Numbered from the stretch's first letter, positions 16,610 through 24,962 are shown. The stretch: 64,000 nt of DNA from Paraburkholderia sp. Tr-20389 (GCF_017104565.1 NZ_JAAGPD010000005.1:1-64000), one strand, 5' to 3'. Made by a program: numbers and translations. Notes: a model not told the origin generated them from the letters alone.

Positions 16610-18115
16610 TTACAGGTTGATGAGCGTCTGGTCGACGGTCTGCTGGGTCTTGATCGTCTGCGCGTTCGCCTGGTAATTGCGTTGCGCGGTGATCAGGTTC
16701 ACCAGCTCGCTCGTCAGGTCGACGTTCGAGTTTTCCGTCGCGCCGCCTTGCAGCGAGCCGTGGTTCGTCGAGCCCGGCGCGGCGACCACTGCAACGCCCG
16801 AAGCAGCCGTTGCCTGGAACTGGTTGTTGCCGAGGTTGATCAGGCCGTTCTGGTTCGCGAACGTTGCGAGTGCGACCTGGCCGAGTGCAGCCGTCTGGCC
16901 GTTCGAGTAATTGCCGGTGATCGTGCCGTCCGTGCCGACCGTGAAGTTGGTCAGCTGGCCGGCTGCGAAGCCGTCTTGCGTCAGCGAGTTCGTGCCGTCC
17001 TTGCTGCCGAACTGCGTCGTGCCGCCGATCTTCAGCGTCAGGCTCTGCGGCGTCGCCGAGCCGTCCGAGTTCGGGATCGAGAAGTTGAACGCGAACAGCG
17101 TCGAGGTCGGGTTGCCCGACGAGTCGAGCGTGCTGACCAGATTGCCCGACGTGTCGAACTTCGCGGTGCCGACCTTCGTCGTCGACACGTTGCCGTCCTT
17201 GCCCGCGTAGACATCCCACGAACCGGCCGAGGTCTTCACGAAGTACATATCGACCTGTTGTTCGCCGCCCAGCGAGTCGTACACGGGCACCGAGGTCGAG
17301 TAGCTGTACGTCGCGCTGTTGGTCGGGTCGAAGGCCAGCGCCGTCGGCGAGACCGTCAGCGAGTCGCCCGTTGCCGGCGTGCCCGCCAGCGTGATCGTCT
17401 CGCCGTTGCCGAGCTTGATCGGCGAGTTGGCGGAGTACGTGCCCGTGGTGCTCGTGCCGTCGCTCGACGTGACCGTGTAGGCCGTCGCGCTCGAGAACGT
17501 GATCGTGTACGTGTTCGCGTTCGTGCCTTGCGTCGCGTCCGTGATCGACACGCCGTTGTTCGTCAGGCTGCCCGTGCTGGTCGTGAAGTTCACAGCGGGC
17601 GTGCCCAGCTTGAGCGCGTCCTGCGCGTTCAGGTTCAGGCCTGCCGTGATGGTCGTCGTGGCCGTCGGCGGAATGTTCGCCGTCGGCACCTGCAGCGGCA
17701 CCGTGCCGGCCGTGTTGATGATGCCGTTCGCGTTCGCCGCGTAGCCCATCAGCTTCAGACCGTCGGCGTTCGTGATGTAGCCGTTCTTGTCGAGCTGGAA
17801 CACGCCGTTGCGGGAGTATGTCAGCGAGCCGTTGTTCGACATCTGGAAAAAGCCGCTGCCGTTGATGGCGACGTGCAGTGCGATGTCGTCCGTCGAGATC
17901 GTGCCTTGCGAGAAGTTCTGCTCGACTTGCGACATGCGCGTGCCGATACCGATCTGGTTGTTGACGGCCGTGGCGACCGAGTTCGCGTACATATCGGCGA
18001 ACTGTGCAGCGCCCTGCTTGAAGCCGACGGTGTTCGCGTTCGCGATGTTGTTGCCGATGACGTCGAGGTCGCTCGATGCGCCTGCCAGTCCGCTCAATCC
18101 TTGTTGGTAACCCAT
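16610..18115 (-). CDS. flgE: Flagellar hook protein FlgE
   Basis: Main hook subunit. 501 aa, starting M-G-Y-Q-Q-G-L-S-G-L-A-G, with N-N-I-A-N-A-N-T-V-G-F-K near residues 22-34 and the C-terminal rod/hook motif V-D-L-T-S-E-L-V-N-L-I-T-A-Q-R-N-Y-Q-A-N-A. At 501 aa it is longer than the ~400-aa enteric hook protein. The extra length is in a Thr/Ser/Ala-rich central region, probably the surface D2 domain. Confidence 0.95.
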   Translation of the reverse strand: MGYQQGLSGLAGASSDLDVIGNNIANANTVGFKQGAAQFADMYANSVATAVNNQIGIGTRMSQVEQNFSQGTISTDDIALHVAINGSGFFQMSNNGSLTYSRNGVFQLDKNGYITNADGLKLMGYAANANGIINTAGTVPLQVPTANIPPTATTTITAGLNLNAQDALKLGTPAVNFTTSTGSLTNNGVSITDATQGTNANTYTITFSSATAYTVTSSDGTSTTGTYSANSPIKLGNGETITLAGTPATGDSLTVSPTALAFDPTNSATYSYSTSVPVYDSLGGEQQVDMYFVKTSAGSWDVYAGKDGNVSTTKVGTAKFDTSGNLVSTLDSSGNPTSTLFAFNFSIPNSDGSATPQSLTLKIGGTTQFGSKDGTNSLTQDGFAAGQLTNFTVGTDGTITGNYSNGQTAALGQVALATFANQNGLINLGNNQFQATAASGVAVVAAPGSTNHGSLQGGATENSNVDLTSELVNLITAQRNYQANAQTIKTQQTVDQTLINL

Positions 18116-18148
18116 GACGGTCTCCGTATCTGGTGATGCTGAATGCGT

Positions 18149-18868
18149 TTAGATAATGGCGGCGACCGTCGACAGGCCAACCGTTTTGCCGTTCGACAGA
18201 ACGAGTCCAGGCGTGCCGTCCGTCTGCTTGATGACGCCTTGCACGGTCGCTGCCGACAGCGTGGTGGGCGCGCCCGTGCCGTTTGCCGTCGTGCTTGCAG
18301 CCGTGAACGTATAGGTGCCGTCGGGCAGCGCGTTGCCGCTCTTGTCGACGGGCGTCCAGCCGACGGGGATCGTGCCAGCGGACTGCTTGCCGAGGTCGAT
18401 CGTGTTGACGATCTGGCCTGCCGAGTTCTTGACGGTGACCTGCACGTCCGTCGCGTCGCTGGCGAGCGTGACGCCAAAGCCCGTTGCCTTGCCCGACGAC
18501 ACCGAGAAGCTGTCGCCCGGTGCGAGCACCGTCGAGTTGATCAGGTTCGCGGCCTGCGTCTGCTGGTTGGTCGTCAGTTGCGAAGCAAGCGAGGTCAGCG
18601 ACGAGTTCAGCTGGCCGATGCCCGTCACCGTGTTGATCTGCGCGAGCTGCGAGGTCATCTGCGAGCTGTCCATCGGGCTCGTCGGATCCTGGTTCTTCAT
18701 CTGCGCGATGAGCAGTTGCAGAAAGGTGTTCTGCAGGTCGCTGCCCGAGGTCGCGCTCGACGAGCTGCTCGACGAAGACGACGACGCACTGGTCGTGCCG
18801 TTCATCGTGTCGAGCAACGTCTGCGAAACGGACGCGCCGTTGTTGCCGATAGTGGTACTGGTAGTCAA
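18149..18868 (-). CDS. flgD: Flagellar hook cap / assembly protein FlgD
   Basis: Scaffold that caps the growing hook. 239 aa. Family landmarks are F-L-Q-L-L-I-A-Q-M-K-N-Q-D-P-T-S-P-M-D at about residues 50-68 and a C-terminal Ig-like/FlgD domain. A pure serine run at about residues 33-43 makes a low-complexity linker. It precedes flgE by 33 bp. Confidence 0.95.
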   Translation of the reverse strand: MTTSTTIGNNGASVSQTLLDTMNGTTSASSSSSSSSSSATSGSDLQNTFLQLLIAQMKNQDPTSPMDSSQMTSQLAQINTVTGIGQLNSSLTSLASQLTTNQQTQAANLINSTVLAPGDSFSVSSGKATGFGVTLASDATDVQVTVKNSAGQIVNTIDLGKQSAGTIPVGWTPVDKSGNALPDGTYTFTAASTTANGTGAPTTLSAATVQGVIKQTDGTPGLVLSNGKTVGLSTVAAII

Positions 18869-18879
18869 GGAGCTTCTCC

Positions 18880-19305
18880 TCAGGTTCCGATCGTGAGCGT
18901 CTTCAGCATCAGCTGTTTCGCGGTGTTGAGCGTTTCGACGTTGGCCTGGTAAGAGCGCGATGCCGAAATCATGTTGACCATTTCCTGCACGGGGTCGACG
19001 TTGGGCAACTGGACGTAACCGTTTGCGTCGGCGGCCGGGTTGCCGGGTTCATACGACGTCTTCATCGGCGTCGGATCGTCGATCACACCCGTCACCTGCA
19101 CGCCGCCGACCTGCTGGCCCGAGCCCGTGCGCGCGCCGCCGATCGGGTTGACGGCGAACACGACCTGCTTCGCCTTGTATGGCTTGCCGTCGGGGCCCGT
19201 CGTACTGTCGGCGTTCGCGAGGTTCGACGCGGTCACGTTCAGGCGTTGTGACTGCGCGGACATCGCCGAACCGGCGACGTTGAAAATGTTCATCAGGGAT
19301 GGCAT
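18880..19305 (-). CDS. flgC: Flagellar proximal rod protein FlgC
   Basis: Proximal rod subunit. 141 aa, normal length, beginning [18 protein letters not shown]. The rod motif A-S-N-L-A-N-A-D-S sits at about 27-35, and the C-terminal motif [18 protein letters not shown]. It lies 107 bp after flgB and 11 bp before flgD. Confidence 0.95.
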   Translation of the reverse strand: MPSLMNIFNVAGSAMSAQSQRLNVTASNLANADSTTGPDGKPYKAKQVVFAVNPIGGARTGSGQQVGGVQVTGVIDDPTPMKTSYEPGNPAADANGYVQLPNVDPVQEMVNMISASRSYQANVETLNTAKQLMLKTLTIGT

Positions 19306-19412
19306 GGCTTTTCGACCTCTCTTGCCGGTGCACCGGCGTCTAATCCCGTAGCGTTCTGGTTTCTAGCGTTGGTCCAGCGCGCCGCCTTCTCTATGGAGGG
19401 CAGCGCAATTCA

Positions 19413-19904
19413 TCAACCGTTCGACGTGATCGCCGACAGCATGGCCTTGATCTGCTGCGACAACACCGTCATGCCCGACTCGAAGTGCAGCGAGTTGTCG
19501 GCGAACTGCACGCGCTCGGCGTCCAGATCGACGGTGTTGCCATCCAGCGAAGGCTGCGCCGGAATGCGGTAGGCGACGCGGCCGAAATCGTCGGTCGGGC
19601 CGCCCGTCGCGACGAGGCGCGCCTTGCCCGTCATGTGGCCCGGCTCCGTCGAAGTCATCGACATGCCTTGCGACACGCCGGCCGGCTGCGTCATAGCGAG
19701 CTGAGAATTGTTCGACGCGCCCGCCGTCGAGCCGCCGCTTTTCTTCAGCGCACCCGCGAGCGACGAAGCGAAGTCGATATCGCGAGCCTTATAGCCCGGC
19801 GTATCGGAGTTCGCGATGTTCGACGACAGCAATTCCTGGCGATAGGCGCGCACATCGAGCGCCTGGCGGCCAAAGGCAAATTCGGCATCGAGTTTGTCCA
19901 GCAT
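19413..19904 (-). CDS. flgB: Flagellar proximal rod protein FlgB
   Basis: Proximal rod subunit and first gene of the minus-strand flgBCDEFGHIJ run. 163 aa, somewhat longer than the ~138-aa enteric protein. It has R-Q-E-L-L-S-S-N-I-A-N-S-D-T-P-G-Y-K-A-R-D-I-D-F near residues 23-46 (the rod signature) and N-T-V-D-L-D-A-E-R toward the C-terminus. It is divergent from flgA. Confidence 0.95.
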   Translation of the reverse strand: MLDKLDAEFAFGRQALDVRAYRQELLSSNIANSDTPGYKARDIDFASSLAGALKKSGGSTAGASNNSQLAMTQPAGVSQGMSMTSTEPGHMTGKARLVATGGPTDDFGRVAYRIPAQPSLDGNTVDLDAERVQFADNSLHFESGMTVLSQQIKAMLSAITSNG

Positions 19905-20080
19905 TGGGTTCTCCGTGGAACGGTCCAGGGCCGCCCGTCCGCACCGTCGATCCGCCTTGTTCGGTAAGAAGCGTTTCGACTGCGCCGGCCGGAAGGCCTT
20001 TTTGCATGTGACGCATTGTGCGGGCGGGGCGCAAGACTTAATCGGACGAATAGCCGGGAAAGGACGCCTCTATTCACCGT

Positions 20081-20107
20081 TTGCACGAAGGGCGCGATCT
20101 CTAGAAT
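20081..20107 (+). promoter_or_regulatory. Possible sigma-70-type promoter of flgA
   Basis: In the 240-bp flgB-flgA divergent gap, TTGCAC and TAGAAT are separated by 15 bp, about 40 bp before the flgA start. The spacing is short, so activator help (FlhDC would fit by analogy with enteric flgA/flgB) is likely. No FlhDC box could be named with confidence. Confidence 0.35.
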
Positions 20108-20144
20108 GCGATGCGTACCGATGCATCAATGAAGGAGAACGACC

Positions 20145-21410
20145 ATGCCCTTGCCCGCCACCGCTTCGCGCGAAGCTCGCCGTATGGGCGCGTGCGCTGT
20201 CCGGACGCTGTCGGCGATGGCGCTGGTCAGCGCTTGCGCCGCTGCATCCGTTGCGCATGCACAGGAAAGCGGCTCGTCCGGCGGCGGACCGATCGTGATC
20301 GCCGGACCCGGCGAGAAGAATCCTGCCGAACTGCAGGCGATGGCCGAACGCATCAATACGCCGTCGCCCGCTGCCGCGCCGCGTGCGAGCGTTCCGGCTG
20401 GGCCGTCCGTTGCGCCCGCAACGCTTGCCGCGAATCCGCGCGGCGACGCGGACCGCTTCGCGCAAGCCGCCCGTGCCGATGGTGCGATCGTGATTCCGGG
20501 CGCGGACGAAACGCCCGCACAGCGGAGTGCGCCCGTCGCGCCGGCCAATATGAATGCCGCTGCACCGGGCATGATGCGCGTGAGCCTGCAGCCGGCGTCG
20601 CGTCAGGTGATGCCTGTGATGGTCGCGCCCGCTCAGGCTGTTGCGCGTCAAACGGCGGGCGTACAGCCGATCGCCGTGAATCCTCCCGCCGGCAATGCCG
20701 CCGCGCGCAATGGCGTGGCTGCTGCTCAGGCAGGCACTCAAGCACCGGCGCAGGCAGCGGCTCAACCCGCCGCGCCGACGCCGCCCGGACAACAGGACGG
20801 CGAATCGATCCGCCGTGCGGCGCTCACGTATTTGCAGCAGCAGTCGGCGGGTTTGCCGGGCAAGGTCGACATCACCGTCGCAACGGTGTTTCCGCGCGGT
20901 CTCGCCGCGTGCACGACGCTCGAGCCGTTCCTGCCGACGGGTGCGCGTGTCTGGGGCCGCACGACGGTCGGCGTGCGCTGCGCCGGCGAGCGTCCGTGGA
21001 CGCTGTATCTGCAGGCCAAGGTTTCGATTCACGCGACGTACTTCGTCGCCGGGCGCTCGATTGCGCCGGGCGAGCTGCTGTCGGCCTCCGATCTCGTTGC
21101 GCGCGACGGCGATCTGACGGTTCTGCCGCAAGCCGTGATCACCGATCCGTCGCAGGTGGTCGGCTCGGTCGCGTTGATGCGCGTGTCGCCGGGTTTGCCG
21201 CTGCGACGCGACATGTTGAAGAGCGCCGAGGCGGTGTCGATCGGCCAGAGCGTGAAGGTCGTCGCTCAGGGGCCGGGGTTTGCGATTTCGGCGGAAGGCA
21301 GCGCGATGAACAACGCGTCGCCGGGTCAGCCGGTCAAGGTGAAGACGGCGAACGGGCAGATTATCCAGGGCATCGTGAAGGACGCCGGAACGGTCGAAAT
21401 CCAGCTCTGA
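20145..21410 (+). CDS. flgA: Flagellar P-ring chaperone FlgA, with a long N-terminal extension
   Basis: Periplasmic chaperone for FlgI. 421 aa, about twice the usual ~220. A signal peptide (residues about 1-40, cleavage near A-H-A-Q) is followed by roughly 190 residues of Ala/Pro/Gln-rich low-complexity sequence. The recognisable FlgA/SAF region starts near residue 215: V-D-I-T-V-A-T-V-F-P-R-G-L-A-A-C, R-C-A-G-E-R-P-W-T-L-Y-L-Q and S-V-K-V-V-A-Q-G-P-G-F-A-I-S-A-E-G, ending V-K-D-A-G-T-V-E-I. A strong ribosome site (AAGGAGAAC) precedes the ATG. It is divergent from flgB and upstream of flgM. Confidence 0.92.
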   Translation: MPLPATASREARRMGACAVRTLSAMALVSACAAASVAHAQESGSSGGGPIVIAGPGEKNPAELQAMAERINTPSPAAAPRASVPAGPSVAPATLAANPRGDADRFAQAARADGAIVIPGADETPAQRSAPVAPANMNAAAPGMMRVSLQPASRQVMPVMVAPAQAVARQTAGVQPIAVNPPAGNAAARNGVAAAQAGTQAPAQAAAQPAAPTPPGQQDGESIRRAALTYLQQQSAGLPGKVDITVATVFPRGLAACTTLEPFLPTGARVWGRTTVGVRCAGERPWTLYLQAKVSIHATYFVAGRSIAPGELLSASDLVARDGDLTVLPQAVITDPSQVVGSVALMRVSPGLPLRRDMLKSAEAVSIGQSVKVVAQGPGFAISAEGSAMNNASPGQPVKVKTANGQIIQGIVKDAGTVEIQL

Positions 21411-21460
21411 AGCGGGATTGCAGTGGTTACAACTTGAAAAATGGGTCGGATCGGTTGAGC

Positions 21461-21487
21461 TAAAGTTCGATGGGTGAATGCCGTTAT
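21461..21487 (+). promoter_or_regulatory. Sigma-28 (FliA) promoter of flgMN
   Basis: TAAAGTTC (21461-21468), exactly 11 nt, GCCGTTAT (21480-21487). The -35 half matches 7 of 8 and the -10 half 6 of 8, with ideal spacing. The upstream in-frame ATG at 21474 lies inside this promoter, so it cannot be translated from this transcript. Confidence 0.85.
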
Positions 21488-21515
21488 TACATTCAAATCG
21501 TTCAGGAAGCCGATC

Positions 21516-21857
21516 GTGAAAGTTGATTCCACTACCCATTCAGGCCTGCAGACGTTGAAAGACGGCCTGCAGCGCACGCAGCAAGGCGACACCGCGACGA
21601 CGGGCGGTGTCGGCGCGTCGACGTCGACGGCCACGGGCGCGTCGGGTGACGCGAGTGTCAATCTGTCGGGACTGTCGTCGCAACTGCACAGCCTCGCGAG
21701 CGCCGGTTCGTCGGACATCGACACGTCGCATGTCGCGTCGATCAAGCAGGCGATCAAGGACGGAACGTTGACGATCGACTCGGGGAAGATCGCTGACGGC
21801 GTGCTGGCAACGGCGCGCGACCTGTTGCAGAAGAAGAGCCAGTCGTCCGGTAACTGA
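21516..21857 (+). CDS. flgM: Anti-sigma-28 factor FlgM (GTG start)
   Basis: FlgM holds FliA inactive until it is exported through the finished hook. 113 aa from GTG, reading V/M-K-V-D-S-T-T, the usual FlgM N-terminus, with AGGAAG 6 nt upstream. An ATG 14 codons earlier is in frame but lies within the sigma-28 promoter and would add a non-family extension. The N-terminal half is disordered and Ser/Thr/Gly-rich. The C-terminal half carries the FliA-binding helices (V-A-S-I-K-Q-A-I-K-D-G-T-L-T-I-D-S-G-K-I-A). It is followed by flgN. Confidence 0.92.
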   Translation: MKVDSTTHSGLQTLKDGLQRTQQGDTATTGGVGASTSTATGASGDASVNLSGLSSQLHSLASAGSSDIDTSHVASIKQAIKDGTLTIDSGKIADGVLATARDLLQKKSQSSGN

Positions 21858-21954
21858 TGACGCACCGATGAACGGTGCGCTGGGTGCCGGGCGGTATTTG
21901 TGACACATCCGGGCTGCGCAAGCCGCAATCCGGTGCCTAGCGAGTTGTTTAGTG

Positions 21955-22401
21955 ATGAAAGACGCCCTGCTTGCCACCGTCATCGACGAATATTCCGCTG
22001 TGGAGCTGTTTGCCTCCGTCCTCGCTGCCGAGGAGAGGGCGCTGACCACGGTGCATCCCATCGACACGCTGCCGCCCATCGTCGAAAAGAAGATGGAGTT
22101 GGTGGAGAAGCTCTCCGTACTGGAGAAGGTTCGCGACTCGCAGCTTTCGGAGCTTGGTTATCCTGCCGGATGGAAGGGCATGGAGCTGGCCGTCGCCAAT
22201 GATTCGCGTCTTGCGACGCAGTGGTCGTTGTTGCAGAAGTCCGTCGAGCGGGCCAAGCGGTTCAACACTACCAACGGCGCGTTGATTCGTACTCGCATGG
22301 AGTACAACCGCCGGGCTCTGGCCGCCTTGAATGTGGCCGTTGGGCCGGAGCGTGGAGCGTTGTATGGCCCTGACGGGCGGGTTCCTGCTTTTGGGGTTTG
22401 A
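21955..22401 (+). CDS. flgN: Flagellar export chaperone FlgN
   Basis: Chaperone for FlgK and FlgL, and a partner of FlgM in late gene control. 148 aa, largely helical: residues 1-60 contain D-E-Y-S-A-V-E-L-F-A-S-V-L-A-A-E-E-R-A-L and E-K-K-M-E-L-V-E-K-L. The C-terminal part has N-T-T-N-G-A-L-I-R-T-R-M-E-Y-N-R-R-A-L-A-A-L-N, the FlgN signature around the 'N-G' bend. ATG at 21955 is used; a GTG one codon earlier is possible. It is cotranscribed with flgM. Confidence 0.9.
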   Translation: MKDALLATVIDEYSAVELFASVLAAEERALTTVHPIDTLPPIVEKKMELVEKLSVLEKVRDSQLSELGYPAGWKGMELAVANDSRLATQWSLLQKSVERAKRFNTTNGALIRTRMEYNRRALAALNVAVGPERGALYGPDGRVPAFGV

Positions 22402-22406
22402 GTCGG

Positions 22407-22424
22407 AGGGGCTTGGCCCCTTTC
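22407..22424 (+). terminator. Weak intrinsic terminator after flgN
   Basis: AGGGGC, 3-nt loop, GCCCCT, then TTTCTG, starting 6 bp after the flgN stop. The stem is short (6 bp) and the T tract is interrupted. Confidence 0.45.
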
Positions 22425-22495
22425 TGATTCCCCTGTTCTTCTTTGCTTCTTACCGGACCGGTGCCTTTGGGTGCCGGTTTTGCTTTTTGGGGTTT

Positions 22496-23216
22496 GGCCT
22501 TCGAGGCGCGGGCTGCGCCGTTTGGTTTTTGCTCCGCGCTTTTGCTTTTGCTTTTGCTTTCGCTGGCATCCGCGTTTTGGTGTTGGTCGTTCATGCGTTG
22601 CCCCTGTGCGGGGCGGCACCTACTTTTCTTTGCAGCGGCAAAGAAAAGTAGGCAAAAGAAAGCCGCTCACACCGCCAATCCTTCTTCCCGCCTGCGGGCC
22701 CCCAACCGGTCCCACACTCCACACGGCAACACTTCGTTTTCCGCCCGTTGCCAACGCCCTGAACACGCGCATCACCTACTTCACACGCCCCCATCACAGG
22801 GTGCGCGACCAGACGTCCACGGCCGCCCAGGTGGCAAACTGTGTGTAGGCCATCGCGATCGAAGTGCACCACTCCGGACTGAAAAGCGGGATCGGTGTCG
22901 TAGAAGCGCCAACGCATGCAGTGCAACAACCTACACACAGTTTGCCACCTGGGCGGCGCAGACGAGTCGCTGCCGCTGGCTGCGCTACGGGTGACTGGAG
23001 CGGGTGATGCGCCCGTTCGAGGCGCTGGCAACGAGCATTGAGTAGCTCGATGCCGTGTGGAGTGCGGGACCCGTTGGGGGCCCGCAGGCAATCACTAGCA
23101 TTGGCGGGGTTAGCCCGCTTTCTTTGCTTACTTTCTTTGCGGCGGCAAAGAAAGTAAGTGCCGCCCCGCACAGGGGCAACGCATGAACGACCAACACCAA
23201 ATCGCGGATGCCAGCG
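22496..23216. repeat. Nested-palindrome intergenic element, copy D, between convergent flgN and fliA
   Basis: The 934-bp gap 22402-23335 has no credible gene. The element is almost the twin of copy B: alpha arm left, beta arm right, inner 28-bp inverted repeat at 22822-22849 and 22930-22957, and an 80-bp core in the same orientation. The left half differs from copy B at only a few positions over more than 300 bp. The last ~26 bp of the core differ at many positions. The left end has degenerate GCTTTT hexamers. Confidence 0.92.
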
Positions 23217-23255
23217 CAGCAAAAGCCGCAGATGCCAACAGGAAAACAAGCGCAC

Positions 23256-23293
23256 CAAAAAAGAAAAGAGCCGACCTTAAAAAAGATCAGCTC
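23256..23293 (-). terminator. Intrinsic terminator of flhF-flhG-fliA
   Basis: On the minus strand GAGCTGATC, an 8-nt U-rich loop and GGTCGGCTC form a 9-bp stem (two G-U pairs), at 23268-23293. It is followed by TTTTCTTTTTT. It lies 43 bp beyond the fliA stop. Confidence 0.7.
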
Positions 23294-23335
23294 TCGAAGG
23301 AACAACGAAGGCCGCCCGCAGGGCAAAAAACCAGA

Positions 23336-24070
23336 CTAACTAGTCTCAGCCGAAGCCCAAGCCTGCTCGCGCAGCCGAGTCCTCAACCTCGCCACAGCTT
23401 GCGAATGCAGCTGACAAACCCGAGACTCGCTCACCTCCATCACAGCCCCAATCTCGCGCAGGTTCAACCCGCGCTCATAGTACAGCGACATCAGCAGCTT
23501 CTCCCGCTCCGGCAAGCGGTCAATCGCCTCAACCAGAGCGCCCCGCAGGGATTCATCCAGCAGCGCCGACAGCGGATCCGAATGATCGACGCAATAGCGA
23601 TCCAGGAACGGCTCGTCGTCCGCCGAACGATCGAAGTCTTCGTAATAGATCAGCTGGCTGCCGTGCAGATCCTGCAGCATCGACTGGTACTCGTCGAGCG
23701 GCATCTTCAGATGCTCGGCAATCTCCGTCTCGCTCGCCGAGCGGCCCAGCGACTGCTCAACCTGATGCACGGCACTCTCGACCTCGCGCGACGTGCGGCG
23801 CAAGCTACGCGGCAGCCAGTCGTTGCTGCGCAGCTCGTCGAGCATCGCGCCGCGAATACGCTGGCTCGCGTACGTCTCGAACTGCGCGCCCTGGTCTTCC
23901 TTGTAACGGCTCGCCGCGTCCAGCAGGCCTATCATGCCCGCCTGAATCAGATCGTCGAGATCGACGCTCGCCGGCATCTTGGCGACGAGCTGCAAACCGA
24001 GACGACGCACCAGCGGTGCGTATTTCGTCAAAACGTCGGCTTGCGAAATTTTTCCTTGAGCGTTGTACAT
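23336..24070 (-). CDS. fliA: RNA polymerase sigma-28 factor FliA (RpoF)
   Basis: Sigma factor for late flagellar and chemotaxis genes. 244 aa. Region 2 is clear (D-L-D-D-L-I-Q-A-G-M-I-G-L-L-D-A-A-S-R-Y, F-E-T-Y-A-S-Q-R-I-R-G-A-M-L-D). Region 3 follows (S-E-T-E-I-A-E-H-L), then region 4 (L-P-E-R-E-K-L-L-M-S-L-Y-Y, L-R-E-I-G-A-V-M-E-V-S-E-S-R-V-C-Q-L-H). It is the last gene of the flhF-flhG-fliA operon, 22 bp after flhG. Its target promoters are recognisable at several places in this window, and its antagonist FlgM is encoded 1.5 kb away. Confidence 0.96.
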   Translation of the reverse strand: MYNAQGKISQADVLTKYAPLVRRLGLQLVAKMPASVDLDDLIQAGMIGLLDAASRYKEDQGAQFETYASQRIRGAMLDELRSNDWLPRSLRRTSREVESAVHQVEQSLGRSASETEIAEHLKMPLDEYQSMLQDLHGSQLIYYEDFDRSADDEPFLDRYCVDHSDPLSALLDESLRGALVEAIDRLPEREKLLMSLYYERGLNLREIGAVMEVSESRVCQLHSQAVARLRTRLREQAWASAETS

Positions 24071-24092
24071 CGTGCTCCCCTTTTCCTTGCCT

Positions 24093-24962
24093 TCAGGCGT
24101 GCTGCGCAGACGGTTGATCGGCGAATTGCGCCGCTGTTACGGTCGTCGGCGGCACGCCATGCGTCCGTGACGAAATCGCTGGCCGCATCGGCCAGTACTG
24201 CAGTTCGGCTGCGATATGACGGAAATCGCGCGCAGCAGGTGCCGATGGGAAAGCATCGACGACACAACGCGACAACTCCGTGGCTCGCACCATCAAAGGA
24301 TCGGCTGCAACGCAGCCGGCATCTTCCAGAGACACGGCGAGATAACGTCCCGCCACGCCCGCCAGGTTTTCAAAAGCGGTGTGCGCATCGGCCACGCTCT
24401 GCACGTGGTTCACGAGCACACGAAACTGTGCGATCGCATGCGCGAAGTGCAGGCGCTTCATGCACGCATAGGCATCCGTGATCGCCTGCGCCGCGACGCG
24501 CGTCACCATCAGCAGGTCGTGCGACTGCATCGCAAGCGCGGACAGCGAGCCTTCGCGATCCACCTGCGCGTCGATCAGCACGACATCGGCCGGGCCGCTC
24601 AGCACCACGCCCATCTGCTCCCGCGTGCAGCTCTCGCGATTGCCGCGCGATGCAGCGAGCACCGCGAAGCCCAGCGCATGACGGCCGGCTGCCTGGTCGA
24701 GCGTCATCTCGCCGCGCATCACCGCGGAGAAATTGCCAGCGCCGCGCACGCCGCCCAGCATCGCGCTCACTGAACGCTCGCCGAGACACTCGTCGATCAC
24801 CAGCACGTCCTTGCCCTGCTCCGCGAGCGCGGCGGCGAGATTCACCACCGTCGTCGTCACGCCCACGCCGTGCGAACCGCCAGCGACGGCCACGATCCGC
24901 GAGCCTGAACGCGCGAGCAGACGCCTCAGTCCTTCTGCCTGGTCCAGCACGAATTTATCCAA
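24093..24962 (-). CDS. flhG: FlhG-like MinD-family protein with a lysine-free Walker A loop
   Basis: FlhG normally is a MinD-type ATPase that limits flagellar number and stimulates the FlhF GTPase. 289 aa. The N-terminus has D-Q-A-E-G-L-R (residues 7-13), the known FlhF-activating DQAxxLR motif. The P-loop at residues 28-38 reads G-G-S-H-G-V-G-V-T-T-T, where MinD proteins have G-K-G-G-V-G-K-T-T: both the signature lysine (now Ser30) and the P-loop lysine (now Val35) are absent. I checked this on the bases. The later hydrophobic strands V-L-V-I-D and V-V-L-I-D-A are kept. The stop overlaps the region before fliA; the start overlaps the flhF end by 8 bp. Confidence 0.88.
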   Translation of the reverse strand: MDKFVLDQAEGLRRLLARSGSRIVAVAGGSHGVGVTTTVVNLAAALAEQGKDVLVIDECLGERSVSAMLGGVRGAGNFSAVMRGEMTLDQAAGRHALGFAVLAASRGNRESCTREQMGVVLSGPADVVLIDAQVDREGSLSALAMQSHDLLMVTRVAAQAITDAYACMKRLHFAHAIAQFRVLVNHVQSVADAHTAFENLAGVAGRYLAVSLEDAGCVAADPLMVRATELSRCVVDAFPSAPAARDFRHIAAELQYWPMRPAISSRTHGVPPTTVTAAQFADQPSAQHA

